Shown piece by piece: positions 8,322 to 17,681 of a stretch of DNA of 64,000 bases; within the stretch, counting starts at the first letter, position 1; each line of letters begins with the position of its first letter. The notes beneath the pieces were generated by a model. The model did no database searches. It was not told the DNA's origin and worked only from the letters and a program-made list of their open reading frames with translations. Location of the stretch: contig NZ_PJRO01000004.1 of assembly GCF_002858745.1 (NCBI RefSeq), positions 1 to 64,000 on the forward strand. Reading direction: 5' to 3'. The DNA comes from Mesorhizobium loti. Lineage in GTDB: Bacteria > Pseudomonadota > Alphaproteobacteria > Rhizobiales > Rhizobiaceae. The position numbers and the translations under genes are program-made.

Positions 8322-8693
8322 TTGGCTGAAGATCACAAGATCGTTGTCGCCAACAACATGGGCGAGTTCTGGACCGACGAGCGCTGCTACATCACCGAAT
8401 TGCACAACACGGAAGCGTCTCCGGAAGCCTCGCTGGCCGTTGCGCGTGTCGAAGTTGGCGTGACCACGCAATTGCACAGCCTCACGGGCGTGATCGAGCG
8501 CTATATCGTTCGCCAGGGCGAGGGGATACTCGAAGTTAATGGCGTGAAGCGCAAGCTGATGGTTGGCGATCAGGCTGTCATCCCGGCGCGGGCACCGCAG
8601 CGCATTGAAAATACCGGTTCGGTCGACCTGGAATTCTACTGCCTGTGCACGCCGCGCTTCTTCCCTGAATCCTACGTCAACCTCGAACAGTAG
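8322..8693 (+). CDS. Cupin-domain protein
   Basis: A single-domain cupin of about 123 residues. The metal-site region is partly recognisable: LHSLTGVIERYIVRQGEGILEVNG (cupin motif 1) and GDQAVIPARAPQRIENTG (motif 2). I chose the TTG at 8322 because GGAGGA (8311-8316) stands just before it; the frame is open upstream to 8265, but that part runs towards the palindrome. Small cupins of this type serve as isomerases, dioxygenases or sugar-binding proteins, so no reaction can be assigned. Its stop is 19 bases from the convergent MocR gene's stop, and the upstream palindrome links it to that regulator. Confidence 0.85.
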   Translation: MAEDHKIVVANNMGEFWTDERCYITELHNTEASPEASLAVARVEVGVTTQLHSLTGVIERYIVRQGEGILEVNGVKRKLMVGDQAVIPARAPQRIENTGSVDLEFYCLCTPRFFPESYVNLEQ

Positions 8694-8712
8694 GACAGTC
8701 TGGGCCTAGCCC

Positions 8713-10122
8713 CTAGGCTGCTGTCCTTCGCTGCGCCAGGTCGGAAATCGTTTCGATCGCGAACTGCATCGTCTCGGCCGGGCGCACGAAGGGCAGTCGA
8801 ATGAAGTCTCCGAAGTTCTCCTGCGCCGAATAGCCTGGCCCGGCAGACAGCAGGAGCCGGTGTCGTTGTGCTTCCTGGCACAGCGACACCGTGTCGACGC
8901 CGGGCATGTGGATCCACATGGCGGTGCCGCCGGCCGGTTGCGACCAATGCCAGCGGCCTTGAGCCCGTTCGGAAATCAGGTCTTCGGCGACCTTGAGATG
9001 GCTGCTGATTTCCTTGTGCCGATACGTCCGCGCCTCCTGGATGTTTTCGAGCAGGCCGACGGCAAGGTGCTGGTCGAACATCGAGCAACCGAGGTCGTTG
9101 ACCGCCTTGAAGCTGGCCAGCCGCTTTATCATCGGTGGGCTCGCGCGAATCCAGCCGATCCGGATGCCACCCCAGAACAGTTTGGAGAGCGTGCCGATGG
9201 TGGCGATATGGTCGGACTTTGTCTGGCCGGCAATCGGGCGGGGTGTTGCCCCGGCGATGGTGGAGAGTTCGTTCTGGGCGCCATCCTCGACGAGGAACGT
9301 CGGATAGCGGTCGAGCAGGCCGACCAGATCTCGACGGCTAACATCATCCAGCGATCGCCCGGTCGGATTGTGCACCTCCGGGAAAAGGTAGAGCAGTTTC
9401 GGCCGGTTCCTGAGGGCCTTTTCAAGCTGGTCCATGTCCAGGCCGCGAGCACTGATGCCGACCGGAACGATCCTGGCGTTGCGCCGGCGAAACACCTCCA
9501 GCGAGCCGCGATAGGCAGGATCTTCCACCACCACCGCATCTGAAGCGTCGAGCAAGGCATTCGCCAGCAGCCACACCGCCTGCTGCGCGCCGCTGGTGAT
9601 GAGGATGTTGTCGGAATGCGTGGGCAAGCCGAGGTCTGTATAATAGCGGGCGACAGCCCAGCGCAGGGCCGGCAGGCCGGATGCATCATAACCGAGCCCG
9701 GAGGCGACACTGGCCAGATCGGCGCCACGCAAGGCCGCCAGTGCATCGGTCAGGATGGGCGACGGCGGCAGGGCACCGCTGGTCATGTCGATGTCTTCCG
9801 GCAGCGCCTGCATCTCGCCGGCAAGACGTGTGTGGGCTACCCCCGGGGCATTCGCCGAGGCGATGATGCGGTGACCGCTGCCGTGACGGCTGTCGAGCAC
9901 GCCGGCTTCGCGCAGCGACGCATAGGCTGCAACCACGGACCCGCGACTGACCGCCAGGGCGGTTGCAAGCGTCCGCTCCGACGGCATCAAGGCGCCTGCC
10001 GGCAACTCCCTTGCCGTGATCAATCGGCCGATCGCCAGGCTGAGCTGCTGGGGAACCTTGCCTTCGGTCGTTTGCCAGCCACCGATGAGCCGGCTGATCC
10101 GCGCGGGTGAAATCCTGTTCAT
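8713..10122 (-). CDS. MocR-type regulator (GntR helix-turn-helix fused to aminotransferase fold)
   Basis: A 469-residue MocR-family protein. Residues 1-75 are a GntR-type winged helix (LSLAIGRLITARELPAGALMPSERTLATALAVSRGSVVAAY); the rest is an aspartate-aminotransferase-like fold that binds PLP. The likely Schiff-base Lys is in TIGTLSKLFWGGIRIGW, and VHNPTGRSLD and VEDPAYRGSLEVF are typical of fold type I. I use the ATG at 10122; a longer frame to 10314 would run through the palindrome at 10128-10149 and its promoter. It is divergent from the SDR/BMP-transporter operon, and matching palindromes stand before that operon and before the cupin gene. MocR proteins sense PLP-reactive amines or amino acids, which hints at the pathway's substrate class. 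Confidence 0.92.
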   Translation of the reverse strand: MNRISPARISRLIGGWQTTEGKVPQQLSLAIGRLITARELPAGALMPSERTLATALAVSRGSVVAAYASLREAGVLDSRHGSGHRIIASANAPGVAHTRLAGEMQALPEDIDMTSGALPPSPILTDALAALRGADLASVASGLGYDASGLPALRWAVARYYTDLGLPTHSDNILITSGAQQAVWLLANALLDASDAVVVEDPAYRGSLEVFRRRNARIVPVGISARGLDMDQLEKALRNRPKLLYLFPEVHNPTGRSLDDVSRRDLVGLLDRYPTFLVEDGAQNELSTIAGATPRPIAGQTKSDHIATIGTLSKLFWGGIRIGWIRASPPMIKRLASFKAVNDLGCSMFDQHLAVGLLENIQEARTYRHKEISSHLKVAEDLISERAQGRWHWSQPAGGTAMWIHMPGVDTVSLCQEAQRHRLLLSAGPGYSAQENFGDFIRLPFVRPAETMQFAIETISDLAQRRTAA

Positions 10123-10127
10123 TCGTG

Positions 10128-10149
10128 GTCCACTTCTCGACAAGTGGAC
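10128..10149. promoter_or_regulatory. Putative MocR operator, copy 2
   Basis: GTCCACTT (10128-10135), 6 bases, AAGTGGAC (10142-10149): perfect 8-base arms in the gap between mocR (start 10122, minus) and the SDR gene (start 10235, plus). It shares CCACTT-N6-AAGTGG with 8244-8261. The site abuts the mocR start codon, which suits autorepression. Confidence 0.65.
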
Positions 10150-10234
10150 TTTGTCAGATGCCGCCCAGTAGAGCAATTTCACTTTCGGGAAAACGGATAA
10201 GAGACCTCGGTCTGGAGGTCCAAGGGGAGGAGAT

Positions 10235-11074
10235 ATGGGCTCTTTTGCTACCAGGGGCGAACATCGCCCGCTGGCCGTGCGCCAGGTTGCGCCGACACGA
10301 TCGCATGCAAACAAACGCTATCTGGTTCTCGGCGGTGCAGGTGGTGCCGGCAAGGCCGCTGCTGCATTGCTGGCGGCGGAAGGCGCTTCGGTTGTCATCG
10401 GCGACGTGCGCGAACAGGCGCTGAACGAAGCGATTGCTGATCTCAACAAGGACGGTGGCAAGACAAGTACCGTCGTGGTCGATCTCGGCAATGCCGGCTC
10501 GATCGCGGCAGCCGTCGAACAGGCCGAGCAGCGCCTTGGCGGCATCGATGGTCTGGTCAACTGCGCAGCCATTGTCCGCCACGTTGATCCGCTTGAAACG
10601 CCCTGGACCGACTGGGAACGTGTCTTTGCGATCAACGTCTTCGGTGCGTTCGAGGCGTCGCGCCTCGTGGCCAAGGAGATGATCGCCAAAGGCATCAAGG
10701 GCGCGATCGTCAATGTCGCGTCGGAAGCCGGCAAGAAGGGCCATACCCAGTCGCTCGCCTATAGCGCGAGCAAGGCGGCGATGATCAATTTCACGAGGGT
10801 GCTTTCGGAAGTGCTGGCACCCAACGATATCAACGTGAACTGTGTCTGCCCCGGCGGCATGGCGACCGACATGCTGCGGGAGGTTGCCGTCGCTTATGGC
10901 GATCTGGTCAAGCAGGCCCCGGACGACGTGTTCGAACAACTCGTCAGCTCGCAACTGCGCCGGCATATCGATCCGATCGAGGTGGCCAGGACGATTTCGT
11001 TCCTGCTGAGCGACGATGCCATGATCATCCGTGGCCAGTCCATCAACACCGATGGTGGCGACACGCCGTATTGA
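10235..11074 (+). CDS. SDR-family oxidoreductase
   Basis: A 279-residue classical short-chain dehydrogenase/reductase. After a 27-residue extension the Rossmann fold begins YLVLGGAGGAGKAAA (glycine-rich cofactor site, with Gly in place of the usual first Thr). NCAAIV corresponds to the NAG motif, the catalytic Ser is in NVASEAGKKG and the Tyr-Lys pair is in YSASK. The C-terminus CVCPGGMATDM and FLLSDDAMIIRGQSINTDGG are standard. The ATG at 10235 follows GGGGAGG (10224-10230). It is the first gene of the MocR-divergent operon and should oxidise or reduce an intermediate of the imported compound; Asp in IGDVRE suggests NAD preference. Confidence 0.93.
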   Translation: MGSFATRGEHRPLAVRQVAPTRSHANKRYLVLGGAGGAGKAAAALLAAEGASVVIGDVREQALNEAIADLNKDGGKTSTVVVDLGNAGSIAAAVEQAEQRLGGIDGLVNCAAIVRHVDPLETPWTDWERVFAINVFGAFEASRLVAKEMIAKGIKGAIVNVASEAGKKGHTQSLAYSASKAAMINFTRVLSEVLAPNDINVNCVCPGGMATDMLREVAVAYGDLVKQAPDDVFEQLVSSQLRRHIDPIEVARTISFLLSDDAMIIRGQSINTDGGDTPY

Positions 11075-11153
11075 GGCTTTCTCCCTGGCGGACTACGCGG
11101 CCCGTCCGTGCATTCCGTTGCAACAGTTCATGCTTGCCTGTGGGGTTCAAAAA

Positions 11154-12173
11154 ATGACGACTGCCAGCAAATTCCTGCATATCTGCCTGGGTTCCGTGCT
11201 TGCCCTTTCTGCGGCTTCGGTTCCGGTCCGTGCCGAAGAAAACACGTTCGTTCTGGTCACGCCAAGCCGCATCGGCGTGAACAAGTTCCTCGGTCTCGGC
11301 AAGACCGGCATCGAAAAGGCTGCCACCGATCAGGGGGCAAAGGCCAAGGTATTCGAAGGCACCGATCCGTCGACGCGCCGGCAGCATGTGCAGGCGGCGA
11401 TCGACATGAAGGCTTCGATCGTCGCGGTCATGGGCTTCGAGTTCGGCGATATCATCGCCGATCTGGCGCCCGAAAACCCGGATACGAACTTCGTCATCGT
11501 CGACACCTGCATCCCTGACGCGCCGAAGAATGTCTATTGCGCTGTCTTCCGCGAACAGGAGGCCGCCTATCTGGCTGGAGCCGAAGCTGCGCTGACCTCG
11601 ACCAGCAAGACAGTCGGAGTGATCGGCGCGCTCGATATTCCGTTCCTGCACCGCTACACGGATTCCTTCGCGCTCGGTGCCAAGACGACCCGACCGGATA
11701 TCAATGTGCTGCCCACCTCGTGGATCGGCGGCGACAATCCGTTCCAGGACCCGGTGCGGGCGCAGACTCAGGCAACCCTGCAGCTGTCGAACGGCGCGGA
11801 CCGCATCTACGCGGTTGCTGCCGGCAGCAACGGTGGCGTCTTCAAGGCCGTCGCCGACAAATCAGGCGCGATGGCGATCGGACTGGATGTCAACCAATGC
11901 GGCGATGCGCCGGGAGCCATCCTCGACAGCACGTTGAAGAAGGTGGACGTCATTCTGCCGGCCACCATCGATGGCATCCTGAAGGGTTCGGCCAAGCCCG
12001 TGGTCAGCTTCGGTCTCGCCGAAGGCGGTCTCGAACTGGTCGCCACCACGGAAGCCGTCGCATCGTCGGGATGCAAGATCGCGGATAAGCCGGAAGTCAT
12101 CGGCCAGCTCAAGGACATCCAGGCGAAGATCGTTTCGGGCGCAATCACCGTGCCTGATCCGATGGCGCAATAA
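11154..12173 (+). CDS. BMP-family ABC transporter substrate-binding protein
   Basis: A 339-residue periplasmic binding protein of the BMP/PnrA/Med family. The first 28 residues are a Sec signal peptide (cleavage near VRAEE). Family segments include MGFEFGDIIADLAPENPDTNFVIVD, VFREQEAAYLAGAEAAL, VGVIGALDIPFLHRYTDSF and YAVAAGSNGGVFKAVADKS. Characterised BMP proteins bind purine nucleosides, and some homologues bind other small ligands, so nucleoside-like uptake is possible rather than certain. I use the ATG at 11154, which starts the signal peptide; the open frame begins at 11031, overlapping the SDR gene. It lies 79 bases after the SDR stop. Confidence 0.91.
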   Translation: MTTASKFLHICLGSVLALSAASVPVRAEENTFVLVTPSRIGVNKFLGLGKTGIEKAATDQGAKAKVFEGTDPSTRRQHVQAAIDMKASIVAVMGFEFGDIIADLAPENPDTNFVIVDTCIPDAPKNVYCAVFREQEAAYLAGAEAALTSTSKTVGVIGALDIPFLHRYTDSFALGAKTTRPDINVLPTSWIGGDNPFQDPVRAQTQATLQLSNGADRIYAVAAGSNGGVFKAVADKSGAMAIGLDVNQCGDAPGAILDSTLKKVDVILPATIDGILKGSAKPVVSFGLAEGGLELVATTEAVASSGCKIADKPEVIGQLKDIQAKIVSGAITVPDPMAQ

Positions 12174-12190
12174 CACGACCCCGGAGCGCG

Positions 12191-13699
12191 ATGATGACCT
12201 TGCTTGAGATGAAGGGCATCACCAAGCGATTTGACGGCGTCATTGCCAATGACGGGATCAGCCTTTCAGTCAACCGCGGCGAAATCCATGCGCTGATGGG
12301 GGAGAATGGGGCGGGTAAATCCACCCTGATGAACATCCTCTACGGGCTGCTGAAACCCGATGCCGGCGAAATCCTGGTTGACGGCAAGGCGATGGATTTC
12401 ACCAGTCCGCTGGGGGCGATTGCCGCCGGCATCGGCATGGTCCACCAGACCTTCAGGCAATTTCCCAACCTGACGGTCTGGGAAAACCTGGTGTTCCAGA
12501 ACGAGCCCAGGCAGGGGCCGTTTGTCTCCGCCGATGCCGCGCGCGATTTCGTTCGGCGGCTTGGCTCAAGGCACGGTCTGGAGATTGACCCCGACAGCCT
12601 GGTTCGCGACCTGGCGGTGGGTATACGTCAGCGCCTGGAAATCTTGAAGGCGCTGTCGCGCGAGGCCCGGATCCTGATCCTCGATGAGCCGACGGCCGTC
12701 CTCACGCCGCAGGAACGGGACGGCCTGTTTTCCGCCATGCGTGAGCTGGCCGGCAAGGGCATGGCCCTCATCCTTGTCACCCACAAGATCCCTGAGGTGA
12801 TTGCCATCACCGACAAGATTACCGTCATGCGTGACGGCCGAGTCTCCGGCACCCTGGTGACGAGGGGAACCAATGAGGCCGAGATCATCCGGGCAATGGT
12901 TGGCCGCAACGTGCCGCCGACGGTCGCGTCGAGGGTGACATCCGACGCCAGGCCGATGCTTTCGGTCAAGGACCTCTCGGTTCGCAAGGGGGCTGTCACG
13001 GTCGTGGACGACGTCTCCTTCGATGTCCGCCCGGGTGAGATCGTCGGCATTGCCGGCGTCTCGGGCAATGGACAGCCGCAGCTGATCTCGGCGGTCATGG
13101 GCCTCGAACCGGCGACAGGTGTCGTGAGCATCGACGGGCAGGACATTTCCAGGCTTCCGATCGCGCGCCGGCGTTCTGCCGGCATTTCCTATGTGCCGGA
13201 AGATCGCCATCTGACGGGTACGGCTCCGGCAGCCTCGATCGCCGAAAACATCGTCTTCGGAACGCATCGCAATGCTGCGGCCTCCAGCAAAGGGTTCCTG
13301 CGCAAGGATGCCATTCGCGCCCAGGCGCGCAAGCTGATCGAACGCTTTCGGGTCAAGGCCGCATCCGAGCAATTGCCGATCGGATCGCTGTCGGGCGGCA
13401 ACATGCAGAAAGTCGTCATCGCCCGCGAAGTCGAACACGGCTCGCCGCTGATCATCGTCGAAGAGCCAACCCGCGGCGTCGATGTCGGTGCCATAGAATT
13501 CATCCATCAGACCTTGATTGCCGAGCGCGACAAGGGGCGTGCGATCCTTGTGGTGTCGTCCGATCTGACCGAGTTGCTCGCCCTCTCGGACCGGATCCTC
13601 GTGATGTTCGAGGGGCGCATCAACGCCAGCCTCACCGGCAGCGACATGAATGAGGACACCGTCGGCCGCTGGATGATGGGGGGGGCGGAAAACAGATGA
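12191..13699 (+). CDS. ABC transporter ATPase with two nucleotide-binding domains (BMP-transporter type)
   Basis: A 502-residue double ABC ATPase. Walker A GENGAGKST is at residues 37-45 and Walker B is LILDEPTAVLTP; the stretch MVHQTFRQFPNLTVWENL is typical of nucleoside-type (YufO/NupO-like) ATPases. The second half has the degenerate site VSGNGQPQLI in place of Walker A and the signature LSGGNMQKVVIAREVE. Two ATGs are in tandem at 12191 and 12194 after a GGAGCG. It overlaps the following permease by 4 bases (ATGA). Two-domain ATPases of this kind partner a pair of permeases, as here. Confidence 0.93.
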   Translation: MMTLLEMKGITKRFDGVIANDGISLSVNRGEIHALMGENGAGKSTLMNILYGLLKPDAGEILVDGKAMDFTSPLGAIAAGIGMVHQTFRQFPNLTVWENLVFQNEPRQGPFVSADAARDFVRRLGSRHGLEIDPDSLVRDLAVGIRQRLEILKALSREARILILDEPTAVLTPQERDGLFSAMRELAGKGMALILVTHKIPEVIAITDKITVMRDGRVSGTLVTRGTNEAEIIRAMVGRNVPPTVASRVTSDARPMLSVKDLSVRKGAVTVVDDVSFDVRPGEIVGIAGVSGNGQPQLISAVMGLEPATGVVSIDGQDISRLPIARRRSAGISYVPEDRHLTGTAPAASIAENIVFGTHRNAAASSKGFLRKDAIRAQARKLIERFRVKAASEQLPIGSLSGGNMQKVVIAREVEHGSPLIIVEEPTRGVDVGAIEFIHQTLIAERDKGRAILVVSSDLTELLALSDRILVMFEGRINASLTGSDMNEDTVGRWMMGGAENR

Positions 13700-14721
13700 T
13701 CGCAGGGGCTCTCGACACGAAATCTCGCCTGGCGGCAATCCTGTTTTCCATCGCGGCTGCAGTCGTGCTGGGGGGACTTGTCGTCGGCCTGACTGGCGCC
13801 AACCCCGTTTCGGTCTATCTGGAGATCGCCAAGGGCGCGGTGCTGGGGCGGGGGCTGGATGAGACGCTGGCCCGCTCCGTGCCTCTGGTCGGCATGGCGC
13901 TGGCGGCGGCTATCGCGCTGCGGGCAGGGCTCGTCAATCTGGGTGGCGACGGGCAAATGCTGATCGGCGGGCTCGCTGCGGCACTCGTCGCGCTCTATCT
14001 ACCTGTTCCGGGTGCTGCCAGGGCGGTTCTTGCACTGGCTGCCGCCATCTGCGCCGGTGGGCTCTACGCCTGGCTCGCCGCGATCCTGCAGCTCAACCTC
14101 GGCATCCCGTTCCTGATCGCAAGCCTGCTGTTCAGCTACATCGCACGCGGCCTGACGTCTTATCTCGTGCGCTATCCGCTGCGCGATCCGGCCACGGGTA
14201 TGCCGGAGACCTATCGTGTCGCGTCGGGAGCGCGTCTTCCCGCTCACATATTCGATCTGCCGGTCAGCATGGCCATGGTCATCATGGTTGTCGTCGCGGT
14301 CGTGGTCGTGGTCAACGACAGGAGCGGCGTCAACGGTTTCGAATGGCGCATGACCGGCCTCAATGCGCGCTTCGCGCAGTATTCGGGCGTGGACCTGTCG
14401 CGGCAGACGCAACGGGTGGCATTCCTCAGCGGCGCGATGGCAGGTCTGGTCGGCGCCCTGCTGATCCTGGGCCAGCAATACCGTTTCACCGACGGTGCCT
14501 TGCTTGCCCCCGGCTACACATGGTCCGGGTTGATGGCGGCCGTCCTTGCCATGGCCAGCCCGATCGCGACGATCGTCACTTCGGTGTTCTTTGCCGCGCT
14601 CCAGGTTGGCGGCTTTTCCATGGAGCGAGCGCTCGGCCTGCCGGCCGTCCTGACATGGGTGCTGCAGGCGCTGATCATCCTGTGCCTCGCCGCGCGGCCG
14701 ATCTTGTTCAGGAAGCGATAA
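13696..14721 (+). CDS. BMP-type ABC transporter permease 1
   Basis: A 341-residue inner-membrane permease of the BPD_transp_2 family. The hydrophobic pattern fits about eight to ten helices, and ALRAGLVNLGGDGQMLIGGLAAAL carries the family's Gly-rich motif. The second half shows a cytoplasmic loop (GLNARFAQYSGVDLSRQTQRVAFLSGAMAGLVGALLI). It is YufP/NupP-like by gene order. The start overlaps the ATPase stop and only 3 bases separate it from the second permease. Confidence 0.92.
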   Translation: MIAGALDTKSRLAAILFSIAAAVVLGGLVVGLTGANPVSVYLEIAKGAVLGRGLDETLARSVPLVGMALAAAIALRAGLVNLGGDGQMLIGGLAAALVALYLPVPGAARAVLALAAAICAGGLYAWLAAILQLNLGIPFLIASLLFSYIARGLTSYLVRYPLRDPATGMPETYRVASGARLPAHIFDLPVSMAMVIMVVVAVVVVVNDRSGVNGFEWRMTGLNARFAQYSGVDLSRQTQRVAFLSGAMAGLVGALLILGQQYRFTDGALLAPGYTWSGLMAAVLAMASPIATIVTSVFFAALQVGGFSMERALGLPAVLTWVLQALIILCLAARPILFRKR

Positions 14722-14724
14722 GCC

Positions 14725-15618
14725 ATGCTCAACATGCTGCTTTCGCAAGTGCTTGATCTGATGACGCCAGTGCTGCTGGCCGCCATGGCTGGCGCATTGT
14801 GCGAGCGTGCCGGCGTGTTCAATATCGCGCTGGAAGGCAAGATGCTGGTCGGCGCCTTCGTGGCCGTCGCAACCAGCGTCGCGTTCGGGTCTCCAGTCCT
14901 GGCAGTTCTCTCGGCCGTCCTTTGCACGGCGATCTTTGCTTCGCCGCTGGCGCTTGGCGGCGCGCGTCTCGGCGGCGATCCGATCGTGATCGGCATCGGA
15001 TTGAACCTGCTTGCTTCCGGCCTGACGACCTATTTGCTGGGGGCGATTTTCGGTGTAACCGGTACCCTGGTCGACCCGTCGGTCACTGCGCTGCCCAGGT
15101 TCGGATTTGCTGCGCTGGCAGACGTGCCGGTGCTCGGCGCGATCCTTGGGCACAACGCGCTCGTCTATCTGTCCTGGCTGCTGGTGCTCGTCTTCAACAT
15201 TTACCTGTTCCGGACGCCGTGGGGGCTGCGCCTGCGCGGCATCGGCGAAGTGCCGTCAGCCGCTGCGGCGATGGGAGCGAATGTCAGCCGCTACCAGACG
15301 GCGATCGTGATCCTGGCCGGCGGCCTCTGTGGTCTCGCCGGAGCGCAACTGGCGCTGGGCTCGGTCGCGCTCTTCGCGGAAAACATGACGGCAGGGCGCG
15401 GCTGGATCGCCGTGGTCGCGGTGATGCTGGGGCGTGCCCATCCGTTGGGCATTGCCCTGGCCTGTCTCGGTTTCGGGCTCGCCGACGCTGTCGGGTTGCG
15501 GCTGCAGGGGCAGGGGCTGCCCAATCAGATCACCGACATCGCGCCTTACGCCATCACGCTGCTCGCGATGATCGGCCTTGGCCTGCGCGTCATGAAGAAA
15601 AAGACGAAAAGCGTTTGA
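14725..15618 (+). CDS. BMP-type ABC transporter permease 2
   Basis: A 297-residue partner permease, YufQ/NupQ-like. The motif [19 protein letters not shown] corresponds to the NxxxEG signature, and the transmembrane pattern continues to RVMKKKTKS. With the preceding gene it should form the channel for the BMP-type importer. An overlapping frame in the same stretch is shadow only. The Tm-1-like gene starts 10 bases later after GAGGAGGAAGAG, so one mRNA for transporter and enzymes is likely. Confidence 0.92.
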   Translation: MLNMLLSQVLDLMTPVLLAAMAGALCERAGVFNIALEGKMLVGAFVAVATSVAFGSPVLAVLSAVLCTAIFASPLALGGARLGGDPIVIGIGLNLLASGLTTYLLGAIFGVTGTLVDPSVTALPRFGFAALADVPVLGAILGHNALVYLSWLLVLVFNIYLFRTPWGLRLRGIGEVPSAAAAMGANVSRYQTAIVILAGGLCGLAGAQLALGSVALFAENMTAGRGWIAVVAVMLGRAHPLGIALACLGFGLADAVGLRLQGQGLPNQITDIAPYAITLLAMIGLGLRVMKKKTKSV

Positions 15619-15628
15619 GGAGGAAGAG

Positions 15629-16837
15629 ATGAGCGTTCCAAAGACTGTCTATGTGGCTGGATCCTGCGACACCAAGGGCGATGAACTCCATTATGTGACC
15701 GGGATCATCCGGGCACAGGGCGTCGCGGCGGTGCTGGTCGATCTCTCCACCGACAAGCCGTCGGCCAGTGCCGATTTCGATGCCCGGACAGTCGCGGGTT
15801 TCCATCCCGGCGGTGTCGCCGCGGTCTTCACGGGAGATCGCGGCTCTGCGGTTTCGGCCATGGGGCTTGCCTTCGAGCGGTTCATCCTGTCGCGGGACGA
15901 TGTCGGTGGCGTCATCGGCCTTGGCGGTTCAGGCGGGACGGCGATGGTCACGCAGGCCATGCGCGTTCTGCCTGTCGGCACGCCCAGGGTGATGGTGTCC
16001 ACTGTCGCCGCCGGCAATGTGAGCGCCTATGTTGGTCCCAATGACATCGCCATGGTCAACTCGATCACCGACATTGCCGGCCTAAACCGCATATCGCGAA
16101 CCGTCCTGTCCAATGCCGCCAATTCGATCGCCGGCATGGTTCGCAACCGCCAGGAACTGGAGCAGGAAGACAAGCCGGCGCTCGGCCTGACCATGTTCGG
16201 CGTCACCACACCCTGTGTCACCCAGGTTGTCGAGCAACTGGGCGACGGCTTCGAATGCCTGGTCTTCCACGCCACCGGCATCGGTGGTCAGTCGATGGAA
16301 AAGCTGGCGTCTTCCGGCTTCCTCGCGGGCGTGCTCGACATCACCACCACGGAAGTCTGCGACCTGCTTTTCGGCGGCATCCTGCCGGCGACCGAAGACA
16401 GGTTCTCTTTCCTGGCGCAGTCGCCCCTGCCTTATGTCGGCTCGTGCGGTGCGCTCGACATGGTCAATTTCGCCGGCATCGACACGGTCCCGGAGAAGTA
16501 TCGCAATCGTAACCTCTACATCCACAATCCCCAGATCACGCTGATGCGTACGACGCTGGAGGAAAACGTGGCGATGGGCAAATGGATCGGCGAGCGCCTG
16601 AACCGCAGCATCGGCCCGGTGCGTTTCCTGCTGCCGCTCGGCGGCGTGTCGCTCCTCGATGCTCCCGGCCAGCCATTCCACGATCCGGCAGCCGATGAGG
16701 CGCTGTTCACCGCCATCGAGAGCACAGTCCAACAGACCGCCGAGCGCCAGGTCATCAGGGTGCCGTATGCGATCAACGCACCGGAATTCAGTTCCGAAGT
16801 CGTTCGCCACTTCAATGAAATCAGCAAAGGTCGGTAG
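15629..16837 (+). CDS. Tm-1-like ATP-binding-domain protein (UPF0261)
   Basis: A 402-residue protein of the UPF0261/Tm-1-like family. Recognisable segments are [17 protein letters not shown] at the N-terminus, [18 protein letters not shown] (a glycine-rich loop in the ATP-binding region), [49 protein letters not shown] and [15 protein letters not shown]. In tomato the virus-resistance protein Tm-1 has this domain as its N-terminal half and a TIM barrel as its C-terminal half; here the two halves are adjacent genes. The bacterial reaction is not established to my knowledge. The operon context suggests a catabolic enzyme acting on a BMP-transporter ligand. Confidence 0.93.
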   Translation: MSVPKTVYVAGSCDTKGDELHYVTGIIRAQGVAAVLVDLSTDKPSASADFDARTVAGFHPGGVAAVFTGDRGSAVSAMGLAFERFILSRDDVGGVIGLGGSGGTAMVTQAMRVLPVGTPRVMVSTVAAGNVSAYVGPNDIAMVNSITDIAGLNRISRTVLSNAANSIAGMVRNRQELEQEDKPALGLTMFGVTTPCVTQVVEQLGDGFECLVFHATGIGGQSMEKLASSGFLAGVLDITTTEVCDLLFGGILPATEDRFSFLAQSPLPYVGSCGALDMVNFAGIDTVPEKYRNRNLYIHNPQITLMRTTLEENVAMGKWIGERLNRSIGPVRFLLPLGGVSLLDAPGQPFHDPAADEALFTAIESTVQQTAERQVIRVPYAINAPEFSSEVVRHFNEISKGR

Positions 16838-16838
16838 T

Positions 16839-17672
16839 ATGAGATTTGAACGAAGCCAGTTGCTGGACAAGTTTCGCGCACAGATCAAGGCGAAGGTCCC
16901 CATCATCGGCGGTGGCGCCGGCACCGGCCTCTCAGCCAAATGCGAGGAAACCGGCGGCATCGACCTGATCGTCATCTACAATTCCGGCCGCTACCGCATG
17001 GCCGGCCGCGGTTCGCTGGCAGGGCTGCTCGCCTATGGCAATGCCAATGAGATCGTCGTCGATATGGCACGTGAAGTGCTGCCGGTGGTCAAGCACACGC
17101 CCGTGCTTGCCGGCGTCAACGGAACCGACCCGTTCTGCCAGTTCGATCCTTTCCTGGATCAACTCAAGGAGATCGGTTTTGCCGGCATCCAGAACTTCCC
17201 GACGGTCGGCCTGATCGACGGCAAGTTCAGGGCGAACCTGGAAGAGACCGGCATGGGTTATGCGATGGAGGTCGACCTTGTTCGCCTGGCGCGCAGCAAG
17301 GACATGCTGACCACTCCCTATGTCTTTTCGGTGGACGATGCCCGGGCGATGACGGAAGCCGGCGCCGACATCATCGTGGCGCATATGGGCCTGACCACCG
17401 GCGGCACGATCGGCGCCGACACGGCGCTGACGCTGCAGGATTGCGTCGGCGAGATCAACGCCATCTCAGCGGCCGCCCGCGCGATCAATCCCGACATCAT
17501 CATCCTTTGCCACGGCGGTCCGATCGCCGAGCCTGAGGATGCCCGCTACATCCTGCAGCAATGCCCCGGCTGTCATGGCTTCTATGGCGCATCGAGCATG
17601 GAGCGCCTGCCGGTGGAAAAGGCCCTCGTCGCACAGACGCAGGCCTTCAAGAACCTAGTCGTCCAACAATAG
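16839..17672 (+). CDS. PEP-hydrolase-like TIM-barrel protein (Tm-1 C-terminal-half homologue)
   Basis: A 277-residue TIM-barrel protein of the phosphoenolpyruvate hydrolase-like family. Segments supporting this are [93 protein letters not shown] and [17 protein letters not shown]. The ATG at 16839 comes one base after the Tm-1-like stop; the open frame extends upstream inside that gene, but the conserved start is here. Close coupling to UPF0261 matches the fused plant protein, implying that the two products act as a complex or on consecutive steps. The substrate is unknown. Confidence 0.92.
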   Translation: MRFERSQLLDKFRAQIKAKVPIIGGGAGTGLSAKCEETGGIDLIVIYNSGRYRMAGRGSLAGLLAYGNANEIVVDMAREVLPVVKHTPVLAGVNGTDPFCQFDPFLDQLKEIGFAGIQNFPTVGLIDGKFRANLEETGMGYAMEVDLVRLARSKDMLTTPYVFSVDDARAMTEAGADIIVAHMGLTTGGTIGADTALTLQDCVGEINAISAAARAINPDIIILCHGGPIAEPEDARYILQQCPGCHGFYGASSMERLPVEKALVAQTQAFKNLVVQQ

Positions 17673-17681
17673 GAGAGGAAT

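Noticed and set aside
10123-10314. N-terminal extension of MocR to 10314
   Set aside because: It would cross the palindrome and the divergent promoter; the GntR domain begins at the ATG at 10122.
12566-15153. Two open frames of 384-390 codons on the minus strand (12566-13738 and 13999-15153) opposite the BMP transporter genes
   Set aside because: Both are antisense to clear ATPase and permease genes and show no recognisable motif or ribosome-binding site.
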